From Schaedlerella arabinosiphila (GTDB lineage Bacteria > Bacillota > Clostridia > Lachnospirales > Lachnospiraceae), in assembly GCF_003885045.1 (NCBI RefSeq), contig NZ_RHJS01000002.1, forward strand, positions 3,650,501 through 3,714,500: 64,000 bases of DNA, written 5' to 3'. The first letter of the stretch is position 1; each line of letters starts with the position of its first letter. Both the position numbers and the translations under genes were made by a program. The notes under the pieces are model-generated. The model searched no databases and was not told the origin of the DNA. It worked only from the letters and a program-made list of their open reading frames with translations. Shown in pieces: positions 7,814 through 16,185 of the stretch.

Positions 7814-9121
7814 TTGGACCCGAGTGACGCCATACAATTTTTCATATTGTTTATCCTGTTGTTGTTATCAGCCTTTTTCTCTTCTGCGGAGACAGCCCTT
7901 ACCACGGTAAGCAAGATCAAGATGCGCTCCCTTGCAGAGGACGGCAATAAGCGGGCGGCAACCGTGCTGGATATTACGGAGAACCATTCTCCCAAGATGC
8001 TGAGTGCCATTTTAATTGGGAATAACATCGTGAATCTCTACGCCGCGTCCCTGACTACCACATTAGCGTACAGTCTGGGCGGAGCAATGGTCAGCATCGC
8101 GACCGGTATCCTGACCGTGGCAATCCTCATTTTCGGTGAGATTACCCCGAAGAATGCGGCCACGATCAATTCCAGCAAGCTTGCGCTGGCGTATATTCCG
8201 ATCATCAAGATATTTATGACGGTCATGACTCCGGTCATTTTTATCGTAAATCTGTTATCCCGGGGCGTATTGTTCCTTCTTCGGATCGACCCGAACGCGA
8301 AGAACAATGCCATGACCGAGGATGAGCTTCGTACAATTGTAGATGTCAGCCATGAGGACGGCGTGATCGAATCCGAAGAGAAGGAGATGATCTACAATGT
8401 ATTCGACCTGGGAGATGCCCGTGCAAAGGATGTCATGGTTCCCAGGGTGCATGTGACATTTGCGGACGTCAACAGTACTTACCATGAACTGTTAGAGATT
8501 TTTAAAGAGGACAAGTATACCCGACTTCCCGTGTATGAAGATACCACGGACAATGTCATCGGAACGATCAATATGAAGGATTTGCTTCTGTTCGACAACA
8601 GGGAGCACTTCCACGTACGGGATATTCTCCGGGAAGCCTATTTCACTTATGAGTATAAGAGCATCTCCGAACTGCTTGTAGAGATGCGTGACGCTTCATT
8701 CAACATTGCCATCGTATTGGACGAATACGGCGAGACCGCCGGACTGATCACACTGGAGGATATTCTCGAGGAGATCGTCGGTGAGATCCACGATGAGTAC
8801 GATGAGAACGAAGAGAATTTCGTTCAGAAGGTGAATGATCTGGAGTATATTGTAGAAGGCTCCCTGAGCCTGGATGATCTCAACGACCGGCTGGATCTGG
8901 AGCTGGAGTCGGAGGATTATGATTCCCTCGGAGGCTTCATCATTCAGCGCCTGGACCGTCTGCCTGAGGTGGGCGATGAATTTACGACCGAGGATGGTAT
9001 CCGCATGATCGTAGACCGCCTGGATAAGAACCGGGTAGAGCTTGTGCATATATACCTTCCGGAAAAGGATCTGCCTAGTCCGGAACATGACGAAGAGGAA
9101 GAACGTGAGGCTGCTGACTAG
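7814..9121 (+). CDS. CNNM/HlyC-CorC family membrane protein with CBS domains
   Basis: About 435 residues. The N-terminal DUF21/CNNM membrane domain has several helices, including FFILFILLLLSAFFSSAE. Two CBS domains follow, starting around VMVPRVHVTFADV and LLVEMRDASFNIAIVLDEYGETAG. The last part is a CorC/HlyC transporter-associated domain near VEGSLSLDDLNDRLDLEL. The family is linked to magnesium or cobalt efflux; it is often misnamed hemolysin. The start is most likely TTG at 7814 after AAAGGAG; a TTG at 7802 lies too close to that site. Confidence in family is high, in substrate low. Confidence 0.88.
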   Translation: MDPSDAIQFFILFILLLLSAFFSSAETALTTVSKIKMRSLAEDGNKRAATVLDITENHSPKMLSAILIGNNIVNLYAASLTTTLAYSLGGAMVSIATGILTVAILIFGEITPKNAATINSSKLALAYIPIIKIFMTVMTPVIFIVNLLSRGVLFLLRIDPNAKNNAMTEDELRTIVDVSHEDGVIESEEKEMIYNVFDLGDARAKDVMVPRVHVTFADVNSTYHELLEIFKEDKYTRLPVYEDTTDNVIGTINMKDLLLFDNREHFHVRDILREAYFTYEYKSISELLVEMRDASFNIAIVLDEYGETAGLITLEDILEEIVGEIHDEYDENEENFVQKVNDLEYIVEGSLSLDDLNDRLDLELESEDYDSLGGFIIQRLDRLPEVGDEFTTEDGIRMIVDRLDKNRVELVHIYLPEKDLPSPEHDEEEEREAAD

Positions 9122-9129
9122 CAGCAGCC
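9108..9129 (+). terminator. Hairpin overlapping the CNNM stop codon
   Basis: AGGCTGCTG and CAGCAGCCT flank ACTAG and include the stop codon. There is no U-tract, so termination here would be weak. Confidence 0.4.
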
Positions 9130-9248
9130 TTGCTTCCATATATTTGATACTTTGTATCACGGCCCGACGGCCGTAACAGAATCCCCCTTGGGGTTATATT
9201 TTGACGACAGATTCGGCGGTCACAAACCGCCGGTTATCTGCTGATTTT

Positions 9249-9336
9249 GGAGAGTTATCGAAGTGGTCATAACGAGCTGCACTCGAAATGCAGTTGTCCT
9301 TTACTGGGCACGTGGGTTCGAATCCCACACTCTCCG
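9249..9336 (+). tRNA. tRNA-Ser (anticodon CGA)
   Basis: The acceptor GGAGAGT pairs with ACTCTCC. The anticodon loop CTCGAAA in a CTGCA/TGCAG stem reads CGA, decoding UCG. A long variable arm (about TTGTCC..GGGCA) is typical of class II tRNAs. The T arm is GTGGGTTCGAATCCCAC with discriminator G; no CCA is encoded. The 127 bp between the CNNM stop and this tRNA hold several small GC-rich hairpins but no clear promoter. Confidence 0.95.
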
Positions 9337-9343
9337 TCTGAAA

Positions 9344-9372
9344 AAGTCGCTGCTGTACAGAGCGGCTTTTTT
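9344..9372 (+). terminator. Terminator of tRNA-Ser
   Basis: AAGTCGCT pairs with AGCGGCTT around a short loop and is followed by TTTTTT. Confidence 0.75.
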
Positions 9373-9478
9373 GAGTTCCTTTTGCACACTTCCGGGTTTC
9401 CCGTCATATTTTGATAGAAAGTATCTGTTCAATTTTTCTGCGGATACAAAAAAGAAGTTTATGAAAGGAAACGCTGCT

Positions 9479-10243
9479 ATGCCTATTTCAATCATGCTGG
9501 ATGCCGGCCACGGCGGCCGCGATCCCGGTGCAGTCTATAACGGCCGCCAGGAAAAGGACGATACGCTCCGCCTGACCCTGGCTGTCGGTGAGATCCTTCA
9601 AAACCACGGACTGGACGTGGAGTACACAAGAACGACCGATATCTACCAGTCCCCCTATGAAAAAGCAATGGAAGCCAACAACGCCGGCGTGGATTATTTT
9701 GTTTCCATCCACCGCAACTCGTTTCCCACTGATAATGTAGTCTCCGGTGTCCAGTCACTGGTCTACAACCTCTCCGGGATCAAACTGGAGATGGCGGAAA
9801 ATATCAATGACCAGTTGGAAGCGGTGGGCTTTGTCAATCTTGGAGTCGAAGCCCGCCCCAACCTGATCGTCCTGAACAGGACGAAAATGCCTGCGGTCCT
9901 GGTGGAAGCCGGGTTTATAAATTCCAACACGGACAATGCGTTGTTTGATGAAAATTTTGATGACATTGCCCAGGCAATCGCCTCCGGAATCCTGGATACG
10001 CTGAATCACCCGGATTCTGTTCCTGATCCGTCGGTTTACTACGTACAGGTCGGCTCCTTCCGCAACCCGGCCTACGCCAACCGGCTGCTGAACGAACTGC
10101 TGGAACAGGATTATACGGCTTCCATCGTAGAAGGGGACGGCTTTTTCCGTGTACGTGTAGGCAGCTTTGAGAATCTGGAGGATGCCGCAGAAATGGAACA
10201 GGACTTAAAGCGGGCCGGATATCCCACCATAATCGTAAGCTGA
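9479..10243 (+). CDS. N-acetylmuramoyl-L-alanine amidase with SPOR domain
   Basis: A 254-residue protein. An Amidase_3 domain (MLDAGHGGRDPGA near the start with a zinc His, a Glu soon after, FVSIHRNSF near 80 with a second His, and the catalytic VLVEAGFINS near 140) is followed by a SPOR domain (YYVQVGSFRNPAYANRLLNEL and a second repeat). It cleaves the amide between MurNAc and the stem peptide; SPOR binds denuded glycan. The chosen ATG follows AAGGA. The reading frame upstream would run through tRNA-Ser, so the longer start is rejected. No signal peptide is seen, suggesting a cytosolic (spore or lysis) or unusual export route. Confidence 0.88.
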   Translation: MPISIMLDAGHGGRDPGAVYNGRQEKDDTLRLTLAVGEILQNHGLDVEYTRTTDIYQSPYEKAMEANNAGVDYFVSIHRNSFPTDNVVSGVQSLVYNLSGIKLEMAENINDQLEAVGFVNLGVEARPNLIVLNRTKMPAVLVEAGFINSNTDNALFDENFDDIAQAIASGILDTLNHPDSVPDPSVYYVQVGSFRNPAYANRLLNELLEQDYTASIVEGDGFFRVRVGSFENLEDAAEMEQDLKRAGYPTIIVS

Positions 10244-10296
10244 ACGGATGTTTTCCATTTATCTGGCGAAGGGTATCTGTTTCCCCCGCCCAAAAC

Positions 10297-10352
10297 GCAG
10301 GAAAGGACGTAACAAAATTAGATTTGCTGCGTCCTTTCCTGCTGATTTTTTA
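10297..10352. terminator. Bidirectional terminator between amidase and glmM
   Basis: GCAGGAAAGGACG pairs with CGTCCTTTCCTGC around a 20-nt loop, with T-rich sequence on the plus side. It serves the convergent amidase and glmM genes. Confidence 0.85.
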
Positions 10353-10364
10353 TTCTGCATGCAA

Positions 10365-11714
10365 TTACTGTACGGCTTCCAGACCCTCCGCCCGGATCAC
10401 ATCAATCACCTGCTCTACATGCTGCCTGCAGATCTCGTCTGTGGCCGCCTCTACCATCACGCGGATCACAGGTTCCGTACCGCTCTCACGGACCAGAATC
10501 CTTCCGTCGCTTCCCAGCGCCGCCGCCACATCCTCCACCGCTTTCTGCACTGCCGGGTTCTCCCTGGCCGTTTTCTTGTCAGTAACCCGCACATTTTTCA
10601 GAAGCTGGGGATAAATCTTGACGTCCTCGCATAATTTTGCAAGCGTCTGTTTCTTTTCCATGATCACTTCCATGATCATCAGAGACGTCAGTATACCGTC
10701 TCCGGTTCTCGCGTGCTTACTGAAAATGATATGTCCCGACTGCTCGCCGCCCAGGACAAACCCGTTGTTCATCATGTTTTCATATACATATTTGTCGCCT
10801 ACCGCGGTCTGCTCATACTTCATACCAATCTTGTCGCAGGCTTTGTAAAGCCCCAGGTTCGACATCACCGTGGTAACGATCGTATTGCCTGCCAGCCTTC
10901 CCTGTTCCATCAGGTATTTGCCGCACATATAAAGCACCAGGTCACCGTCCACAATCTTACCATTCTCATCGACAGCGATACAACGGTCCGCATCCCCATC
11001 ATAGGCAAAGCCCGCGTCCAGCTTTTTCTCTTTTACAAATTCCTGGAGCACTTCGATATGCGTAGAACCGCAGTTCTGGTTGATATTGAGTCCGTCCGGC
11101 TCATTGCTGATCACGTAGGTCTTTGCCCCCAAAGCGTCAAATACGCTTTTGGCAATGCTCGAAGCGCTGCCGTTCGCGCAGTCCAGACCGATACGCATAT
11201 CCTTGAAGGAACGGGTAGCCAGTGAAATGAGGTGGCCGATATACCGGTTTCTCCCCGCCGCATAATCAATCGTACGTCCGATCTGCTCTTTCGCTGCCAG
11301 CGGCAGCTCTCCTGTCACCCCGTCAATGTAGTTCTCAATCTTCTCTTCGACCTCTGCCTCCATCTTATGGCCTTTTTTGTTGATCACCTTGATCCCGTTA
11401 TCATAATAGGGATTGTGGCTTGCAGAAATCATAATGCCGCAGTCAAAATCCTCTGTCCTTACCACATAGGATACGCTGGGCGTGGTAGTGACATGGAGCA
11501 GATATGCGTCCGCCCCGGATGCCGTCAGCCCGGCCGCCAGCGCGTACTCGAACATGTAACTGCTTCTTCTGGTGTCTTTTCCGATGACGATCCTTGCTTT
11601 GTGCTCCTGTCCGAAATACCAGCCCAGGTAGCGTCCCACTTTGAATGCATGCTCTACGGTCAGGACAACATTGGCTTCTCCCCGGAAGCCGTCAGTTCCA
11701 AAATATTTTCCCAT
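10365..11714 (-). CDS. glmM: Phosphoglucosamine mutase
   Basis: A 449-residue alpha-D-phosphohexomutase that interconverts glucosamine-6-phosphate and glucosamine-1-phosphate for UDP-GlcNAc synthesis. The phosphoserine loop GIMISASHNPYYDNGIK is near residue 95-110, the metal site DGDADRC near 240, a sugar-binding GEQSGHI near 324 and the phosphate-binding RESGTEPVIRVM near 405-416. Full length. It follows nth, with a palindrome (11765-11783) between them and no obvious separate promoter. Confidence 0.96.
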   Translation of the reverse strand: MGKYFGTDGFRGEANVVLTVEHAFKVGRYLGWYFGQEHKARIVIGKDTRRSSYMFEYALAAGLTASGADAYLLHVTTTPSVSYVVRTEDFDCGIMISASHNPYYDNGIKVINKKGHKMEAEVEEKIENYIDGVTGELPLAAKEQIGRTIDYAAGRNRYIGHLISLATRSFKDMRIGLDCANGSASSIAKSVFDALGAKTYVISNEPDGLNINQNCGSTHIEVLQEFVKEKKLDAGFAYDGDADRCIAVDENGKIVDGDLVLYMCGKYLMEQGRLAGNTIVTTVMSNLGLYKACDKIGMKYEQTAVGDKYVYENMMNNGFVLGGEQSGHIIFSKHARTGDGILTSLMIMEVIMEKKQTLAKLCEDVKIYPQLLKNVRVTDKKTARENPAVQKAVEDVAAALGSDGRILVRESGTEPVIRVMVEAATDEICRQHVEQVIDVIRAEGLEAVQ

Positions 11715-11873
11715 TTTTTCTACCTTCTTATTTTAAAATTTGCCATAGAAAAGTATTGATAAATGGCTCTGCCATGCAGAGCCTTCTTTGACCATACCTA
11801 TTATATTATTTTCCACTCCAAGATACAACTGTTTTTTTCGTATTCCGATTTTTCAAATCAAAGCTGCTTCAAA

Positions 11874-12506
11874 TCAGAGCTTTTTTGCACAGATGTCCGC
11901 AACACAGCACTGACCGCAGAATGGGCTTGTCCGTGCGGTGCAGACATCCCGGCCGTGATACACCAGGCGGTGGCAGAAGTCGCTCCCCTCCTCGGGAGGA
12001 ATCAGCTTCCACAGCTCCATCTCTACTTTTTTCGGATCCTTGATCCCGTCTACCAGTCCCATCCGGTTGACCAGCCGGATACAGTGGGTGTCCGTGACGA
12101 TGGCAGGTTTGCCGAATATGTCCCCCATGATCAGGTTGGCGCTCTTCCTGCCTACCCCCGGCAGCTTCAAAAGGGCGTCAAAATCATCCGGCACCTTTCC
12201 GCCGTACTGGTCTCTGAGGATCTTCATACAGGCGCTGATATCCCGCGCCTTACTTTTTCCAAGGCCGCAGGGGCGCACAATCTTCTCAATGTCCTCCGCG
12301 TCGGCCGCTGCCAGGGCATCCACATCCGGATATGTTCCGTACAGCTCTTCCACCACCACATTGACCCGGGCGTCCGTACACTGCGCGGCCAGGCGGACGC
12401 TGACCAGCAGCTTCCATGCCTGGTCAAAGTCCAGGCTGCACTCCGCGACAGGGTATTCCTTTTTCAAACGTTCTATGATCTCTGCGGCAAGCGCTTTCTT
12501 TGTCAT
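11874..12506 (-). CDS. nth: Endonuclease III
   Basis: A 210-residue DNA glycosylase/AP lyase for oxidised pyrimidines. The helix-hairpin-helix LPGVGRKSANLI is near 112-123 with the catalytic Lys, followed by the catalytic Asp in VTDTHCIRL. A C-terminal cluster of four Cys (DVCTARTSPFCGQCCVADIC) forms the 4Fe-4S site; its first spacing is seven residues rather than the usual six. It lies just downstream of the MATE gene on the same strand (54 bp). Confidence 0.94.
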   Translation of the reverse strand: MTKKALAAEIIERLKKEYPVAECSLDFDQAWKLLVSVRLAAQCTDARVNVVVEELYGTYPDVDALAAADAEDIEKIVRPCGLGKSKARDISACMKILRDQYGGKVPDDFDALLKLPGVGRKSANLIMGDIFGKPAIVTDTHCIRLVNRMGLVDGIKDPKKVEMELWKLIPPEEGSDFCHRLVYHGRDVCTARTSPFCGQCCVADICAKKL

Positions 12507-12559
12507 TTGCTTTCACCCATCCCTTTTATCTCTTACATATCCGTTTCTCTGCAGTATTC

Positions 12560-13939
12560 TTAACGCAGCGCAGTCTTCCTCCATTTTCCTTTCCTGTAGA
12601 AAAGAGCCGTAGCCAGCGCCCCGACGATCCAGGAGAGCAGCAAGGATATGAAGATGCATTCTTTTCTTCCCTGGGGGAACTGCTCGCTCCGGGTCAGGTA
12701 TACCAGTCCGTAAGCCAGCGGAACCCTGACAATAATGGTGGTGACCATGGAGATCCACATGGGAGTCATCGTATCTCCGGCGCCTCTCATCACGCCGGAC
12801 AGGGACTGGGTCACCGCCATGGCGATATAGCCCACTGCCAGGATGCACATCATATTCATACTCAGCGTAACCAGACTTTCCGTATTGGTAAAAATTCCCA
12901 TCAGGCTTTTCCCGAATAACAGGATCAGCCCTGTAATCACGGCCGACGTGCCAATTGCCATGAACGTCCCCTGCTTTGCCCCCTTCGCCACACGGTCATA
13001 GGCTCCTGCACCTACGTTCTGTCCCGCATATGTGGTCATTGCCGTTCCGAAGGAAAAGTTCGGCAGCATGGCAAATCCGTCCACACGCATGACGATCACG
13101 TTTGCCGCGATAAACTGCTCTCCGAAGCTGTTGGTCAGAGACTGCACCACCAGCATCGCCATCGACAGGATTGCCTGCGTCACACCGGAAGGCACGCCCA
13201 GACGGACGATATTCATGGAATGGTACTTCGTCATTTTCAGATATTCCCGATTCAGGTCAAACAAATCCTTCATCTGCATCAGCCTGCGGACGCAGAGCAG
13301 TGCGGAAATGCCCTGTGCGATAGCCGTCGCAAGCGCCACGCCATCTACTCCCATACCGAAATATACGACAAATACCAGGTCCAGGATGATATTCAGGATA
13401 CTAGCCACGATCAGATAGACCAGCGCCGAGATGGAATCGCCCAGTCCCCGCAGGACGCCGCTCAGGATATTGTAGTAAGCAAGCCCCGCAGACCCGATAA
13501 AGAGAATATGGAGATAAGAGGTACACCAGTCAATGATGCTGTCCGGTGTCTTCAAAAGCAGAAGCAGGGGCCTTGTCAGCATCGTAGCCACCACCATGAC
13601 AAATATGGACGCCAAAGCAGTCAGTACGATACAGTTTCCAATCGTGCTGGACAGATCCTTCCGGTTCTTTGCGCCGAAATACTGAGACACCATGATGCTT
13701 GCGCCCATACTGATCCCGATAAACAGCACGATCAGCAGATTCAGGATGGGCCCCGCGCTCCCTACCGCGGCCAGCGCGTTGTCGCCTACAAAGTTGCCGA
13801 CCACCACGCTGTCTACCGTATTATAAAGCTGCTGCGCAATATTCCCGATCAGCATGGGAACCGTAAATATCAGTATATTTTCCCATGGCTTTCCCACTGT
13901 CATGTCAACCGGAGCAAATAATTTCTTCAGATATTCCAT
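12560..13939 (-). CDS. MATE-family multidrug/cation efflux transporter
   Basis: A 459-residue membrane protein with about twelve hydrophobic helices in two homologous halves (PMLIGNIAQQLYNTVDSVVVGNFVG near 29-53 and LGVPSGVTQAILSMAMLVVQSL near 245). This is the MATE arrangement, Na+ or H+ driven export. The start follows GGGAGGAGAG. A nine-codon open frame with its own strong ribosome site lies immediately upstream, and its stop falls just after the MATE ribosome site. The exported substrate is unknown. Confidence 0.9.
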   Translation of the reverse strand: MEYLKKLFAPVDMTVGKPWENILIFTVPMLIGNIAQQLYNTVDSVVVGNFVGDNALAAVGSAGPILNLLIVLFIGISMGASIMVSQYFGAKNRKDLSSTIGNCIVLTALASIFVMVVATMLTRPLLLLLKTPDSIIDWCTSYLHILFIGSAGLAYYNILSGVLRGLGDSISALVYLIVASILNIILDLVFVVYFGMGVDGVALATAIAQGISALLCVRRLMQMKDLFDLNREYLKMTKYHSMNIVRLGVPSGVTQAILSMAMLVVQSLTNSFGEQFIAANVIVMRVDGFAMLPNFSFGTAMTTYAGQNVGAGAYDRVAKGAKQGTFMAIGTSAVITGLILLFGKSLMGIFTNTESLVTLSMNMMCILAVGYIAMAVTQSLSGVMRGAGDTMTPMWISMVTTIIVRVPLAYGLVYLTRSEQFPQGRKECIFISLLLSWIVGALATALFYRKGKWRKTALR

Positions 13940-13945
13940 TATGTT

Positions 13946-13975
13946 TCATCTCTCCTCCCATTTTTTGTTATGCAT
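13946..13975 (-). other. Possible nine-residue leader peptide upstream of MATE gene
   Basis: ATG preceded by GGGGGGAGAATC opens a frame encoding MHNKKWEER and stopping seven bases before the MATE ATG. The MATE ribosome site is inside this frame. It could couple or attenuate MATE translation. This rests on position and ribosome site only. Confidence 0.35.
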
Positions 13976-13996
13976 GATTCTCCCCCCGTTAAGAAG

Positions 13997-14240
13997 GTCG
14001 GCTGTCAAGAATCTATTTCCTGCCAGCCGACGCTCAATGAATATATACTAACACGTTATGCCAAAATATTACAAGACCTTTTTTATAATTTCAGTTGTTT
14101 TTTGCGCGGAACAGGGCTGCCACAAGTGACAGCCCTGTTTCCAATCAGCAAAATGGGAGAAATGTCCGGAACAGAGCTTCAGGCACTTCTGTTCCGAATT
14201 TTGATACTGAGCGACGGATCAATCCGCCGCACAGTACTGT
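13997..14240. other. Intergenic stretch with four hairpins between kdgK and MATE
   Basis: Four inverted repeats are visible. They are GTCGGCTG/CAGCCGAC (13997-14031), ACAGGGCTG/CAGCCCTGT (about 14109-14137), CGGAACAGA/TCTGTTCCG (about 14169-14197), and GCGACGGAT/ATCCGCCGC just after the kdgK stop (about 14211-14233). None is followed by a clear U-tract. They probably include the kdgK 3' end structure and the MATE leader. No gene is seen. Confidence 0.55.
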
Positions 14241-14243
14241 ATA

Positions 14244-15269
14244 TTATCTCTGGACACGGCCGGAAGCATCGCCGCCGGCAAGTTTTGCGACTTCGTCCAT
14301 AGATACCATGTTATAATCACCCTCAATGGAGTGCTTGAGACAGGACGCCGCCACCGCAAATTCTATGGAAGCCTGCGGGTCATAGCCGCCCAGCACTGCG
14401 GCGATGAGTCCGCCGCCGAAGCTGTCTCCGCCGCCTACGCGGTCTACAATGTGCATCTTGTACTTTTTACTGAAATAGTAATCCGTTCCGTCAAACAGCA
14501 TGGCGGACCAGTTGTTGTCATTGGCCGAAATGGACTCCCGGAGCGTGATCGCCACCTTCTCAAATCCGAAGCGGTCTGCAAGCTGTCTTGCCACGTCCTT
14601 GTAGCCTTCCCGGTTTACTTCGCCTGCGGTCACATCTGTATTGGCCGCATGGATTCCAAATACGTCCGCCGCGTCCTCTTCATTCGCAATGCAGACATCC
14701 ACATATTTGCACAGCTCGCCCATCACCTGGCCGGCCTTTTCCTTGCTCCACAGCTTGTTCCGGTAGTTCAGGTCGCAGGAGATCTTCACGCCTGCCTCTT
14801 TTGCCGCCTTGCAGGCATCCAGGCAGATCGCAGCCACACCGTCGTTGAGGGCCGGTGTAATACCTGTAAAGTGGAACCACTCGGCGCCGTCAAAGATCGC
14901 TTTCCAGTCAAAGTCCTCCTTAGCCGCCGTATAGATGGAAGAGCCCGCCCTGTCATAGATAACCTTGGATGGTCTCTGGGACGCTCCTTTTTCCAGGAAA
15001 TAAATGCCCACACGGTCTCCGCCCCGCGCAATATGGGAAGTATCTACCCCGAATTTTCTCAGAGAGTTGATCGCAGCCTGTCCGATCTCATGCTTCGGAA
15101 GCTTTGTTACAAATGCTGCGTCGAACCCGTAATTTGCCAGAGAAACCGCTACATTGGCCTCACCGCCTCCGTATGTGGCCCCCAGCTTATCCGCCTGTAC
15201 AAACCGATAATATCCCTCCGGCGCGAGCCGCAGCATGATCTCACCAAACGTTACCACTTTTTTTGCCAT
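14244..15269 (-). CDS. kdgK: 2-dehydro-3-deoxygluconate kinase (PfkB family)
   Basis: A 341-residue ribokinase-like sugar kinase. It starts KKVVTFGEIMLRLAPEGY. TYGGGEANVAVSLANYG near 29-45 is the substrate-binding glycine region. VDRVGGGDSFGGGLIAAVLGG near 275-295 carries the catalytic Asp of the PfkB signature. Next to eda it is best read as KDG kinase: KDG plus ATP gives KDPG, which Eda then cleaves. Length and start context (AAGGTGAAAAACA) are normal. Confidence 0.9.
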   Translation of the reverse strand: MAKKVVTFGEIMLRLAPEGYYRFVQADKLGATYGGGEANVAVSLANYGFDAAFVTKLPKHEIGQAAINSLRKFGVDTSHIARGGDRVGIYFLEKGASQRPSKVIYDRAGSSIYTAAKEDFDWKAIFDGAEWFHFTGITPALNDGVAAICLDACKAAKEAGVKISCDLNYRNKLWSKEKAGQVMGELCKYVDVCIANEEDAADVFGIHAANTDVTAGEVNREGYKDVARQLADRFGFEKVAITLRESISANDNNWSAMLFDGTDYYFSKKYKMHIVDRVGGGDSFGGGLIAAVLGGYDPQASIEFAVAASCLKHSIEGDYNMVSMDEVAKLAGGDASGRVQR

Positions 15270-15316
15270 TGTTTTTCACCTTTCCCTTCTGTCCTTCCCC
15301 GGATACAGATCCTGTC

Positions 15317-15958
15317 CTACCTGCTTCTGATGTCTGCAACCAGCTTCACTGCTTCTTCTGTCATTTTCTGAATCTCATCAAACTTCCCGTCTCTCACCAG
15401 GTCGCCTTTTACCATCCAGCTTCCGCCGCATGCGATGATCTTATCGCAGCTCAGATAGCTTTCCAGATTCTTTGCATTGACCCCGCCTGTAGGCATAAAT
15501 TTCAGTCCCACATAAGGCGCGGCCATCGCTTTGATCGTCGCCACCCCGCCGAACTGCTCTGCCGGGAAAAACTTCACGATCTTCAAGCCTCTTTTTACCG
15601 CCTGTGCTACCTCGGAAGGGGTGATGCATCCTGGAAATACCGGGATATTCTTTTCAAGACAGTAGTCCACGATCTCCGGGTCAAATCCCGGGCTTACGAT
15701 AAACTTTGCCCCTGCATTCACTGCACGGTCAACCTGGTCGATGGTGAGCACCGTACCTGCCCCTACGAACATCTCCGGATACTCTGTCGTCATCATCCGG
15801 ATCGACTCTTCCGCCGCATCCGTGCGGAACGTCACTTCCGCGCAGGGAAGTCCGCCCCCGCACAACGCCTTTGCCAGCGGCGCGGCGTCCTTCGCGTCGT
15901 TCAGCACAACAACCGGTACAACACCCATCTTCTGAATCTTTTCTGCTACTTCTCCCAT
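15317..15958 (-). CDS. eda: KDPG/KHG aldolase
   Basis: A 213-residue class I aldolase that cleaves 2-keto-3-deoxy-6-phosphogluconate to pyruvate and glyceraldehyde-3-phosphate. Signatures are AEVTFRTDAAEESI near 43 (catalytic Glu), VGAGTVLTIDQV near 68, KFIVSPGFDPEIV near 86 (Schiff-base Lys nearby) and PTGGVN near 160. It is the first gene of the eda-kdgK operon, with AAGGAG before the ATG, an operator and a promoter upstream, and an IclR regulator divergent. Confidence 0.93.
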   Translation of the reverse strand: MGEVAEKIQKMGVVPVVVLNDAKDAAPLAKALCGGGLPCAEVTFRTDAAEESIRMMTTEYPEMFVGAGTVLTIDQVDRAVNAGAKFIVSPGFDPEIVDYCLEKNIPVFPGCITPSEVAQAVKRGLKIVKFFPAEQFGGVATIKAMAAPYVGLKFMPTGGVNAKNLESYLSCDKIIACGGSWMVKGDLVRDGKFDEIQKMTEEAVKLVADIRSR

Positions 15959-15981
15959 GATTATTCTCCTTATCTTTTAGT

Positions 15982-16014
15982 TTCATAATATGAAATTCAA
16001 TTTCATATTATGAA
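15982..16014. promoter_or_regulatory. Double palindromic operator (probable IclR/KdgR-type site)
   Basis: Two 13-bp palindromes, TTCATAATATGAA (15982-15994) and TTCATATTATGAA (16002-16014), have centres 20 bp apart and together form a larger perfect inverted repeat with a 5-bp spacer. They lie just after the eda -10 box and before the eda ribosome site, where a bound protein would block transcription. The natural binder is the divergent IclR-family regulator. Confidence 0.8.
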
Positions 16015-16026
16015 CTTCATGCTTTT

Positions 16027-16054
16027 ATTATACTCCACATTGAAAGATTGTCAA
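16027..16054 (-). promoter_or_regulatory. Promoter of eda-kdgK
   Basis: On the minus strand consensus TTGACA (16049-16054), a 16-bp spacer and consensus TATAAT (16027-16032). The operator starts 13 bp downstream of the -10 box. Confidence 0.8.
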
Positions 16055-16185
16055 CCTTTTCCAGAAAGATTTTTCATAATAATTAGTATGTCCCTCTTTT
16101 TGCAATATCATTTGCTCTTTTTTCATAAACATGCTACAATACCACATGGTCAAAATACTGGCCAATACGACAAGAGGTGAAGCAC

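Noticed and set aside
9263-9478. Upstream extension of the amidase frame
   Set aside because: It would run through tRNA-Ser and its terminator; ATG 9479 has the ribosome site.
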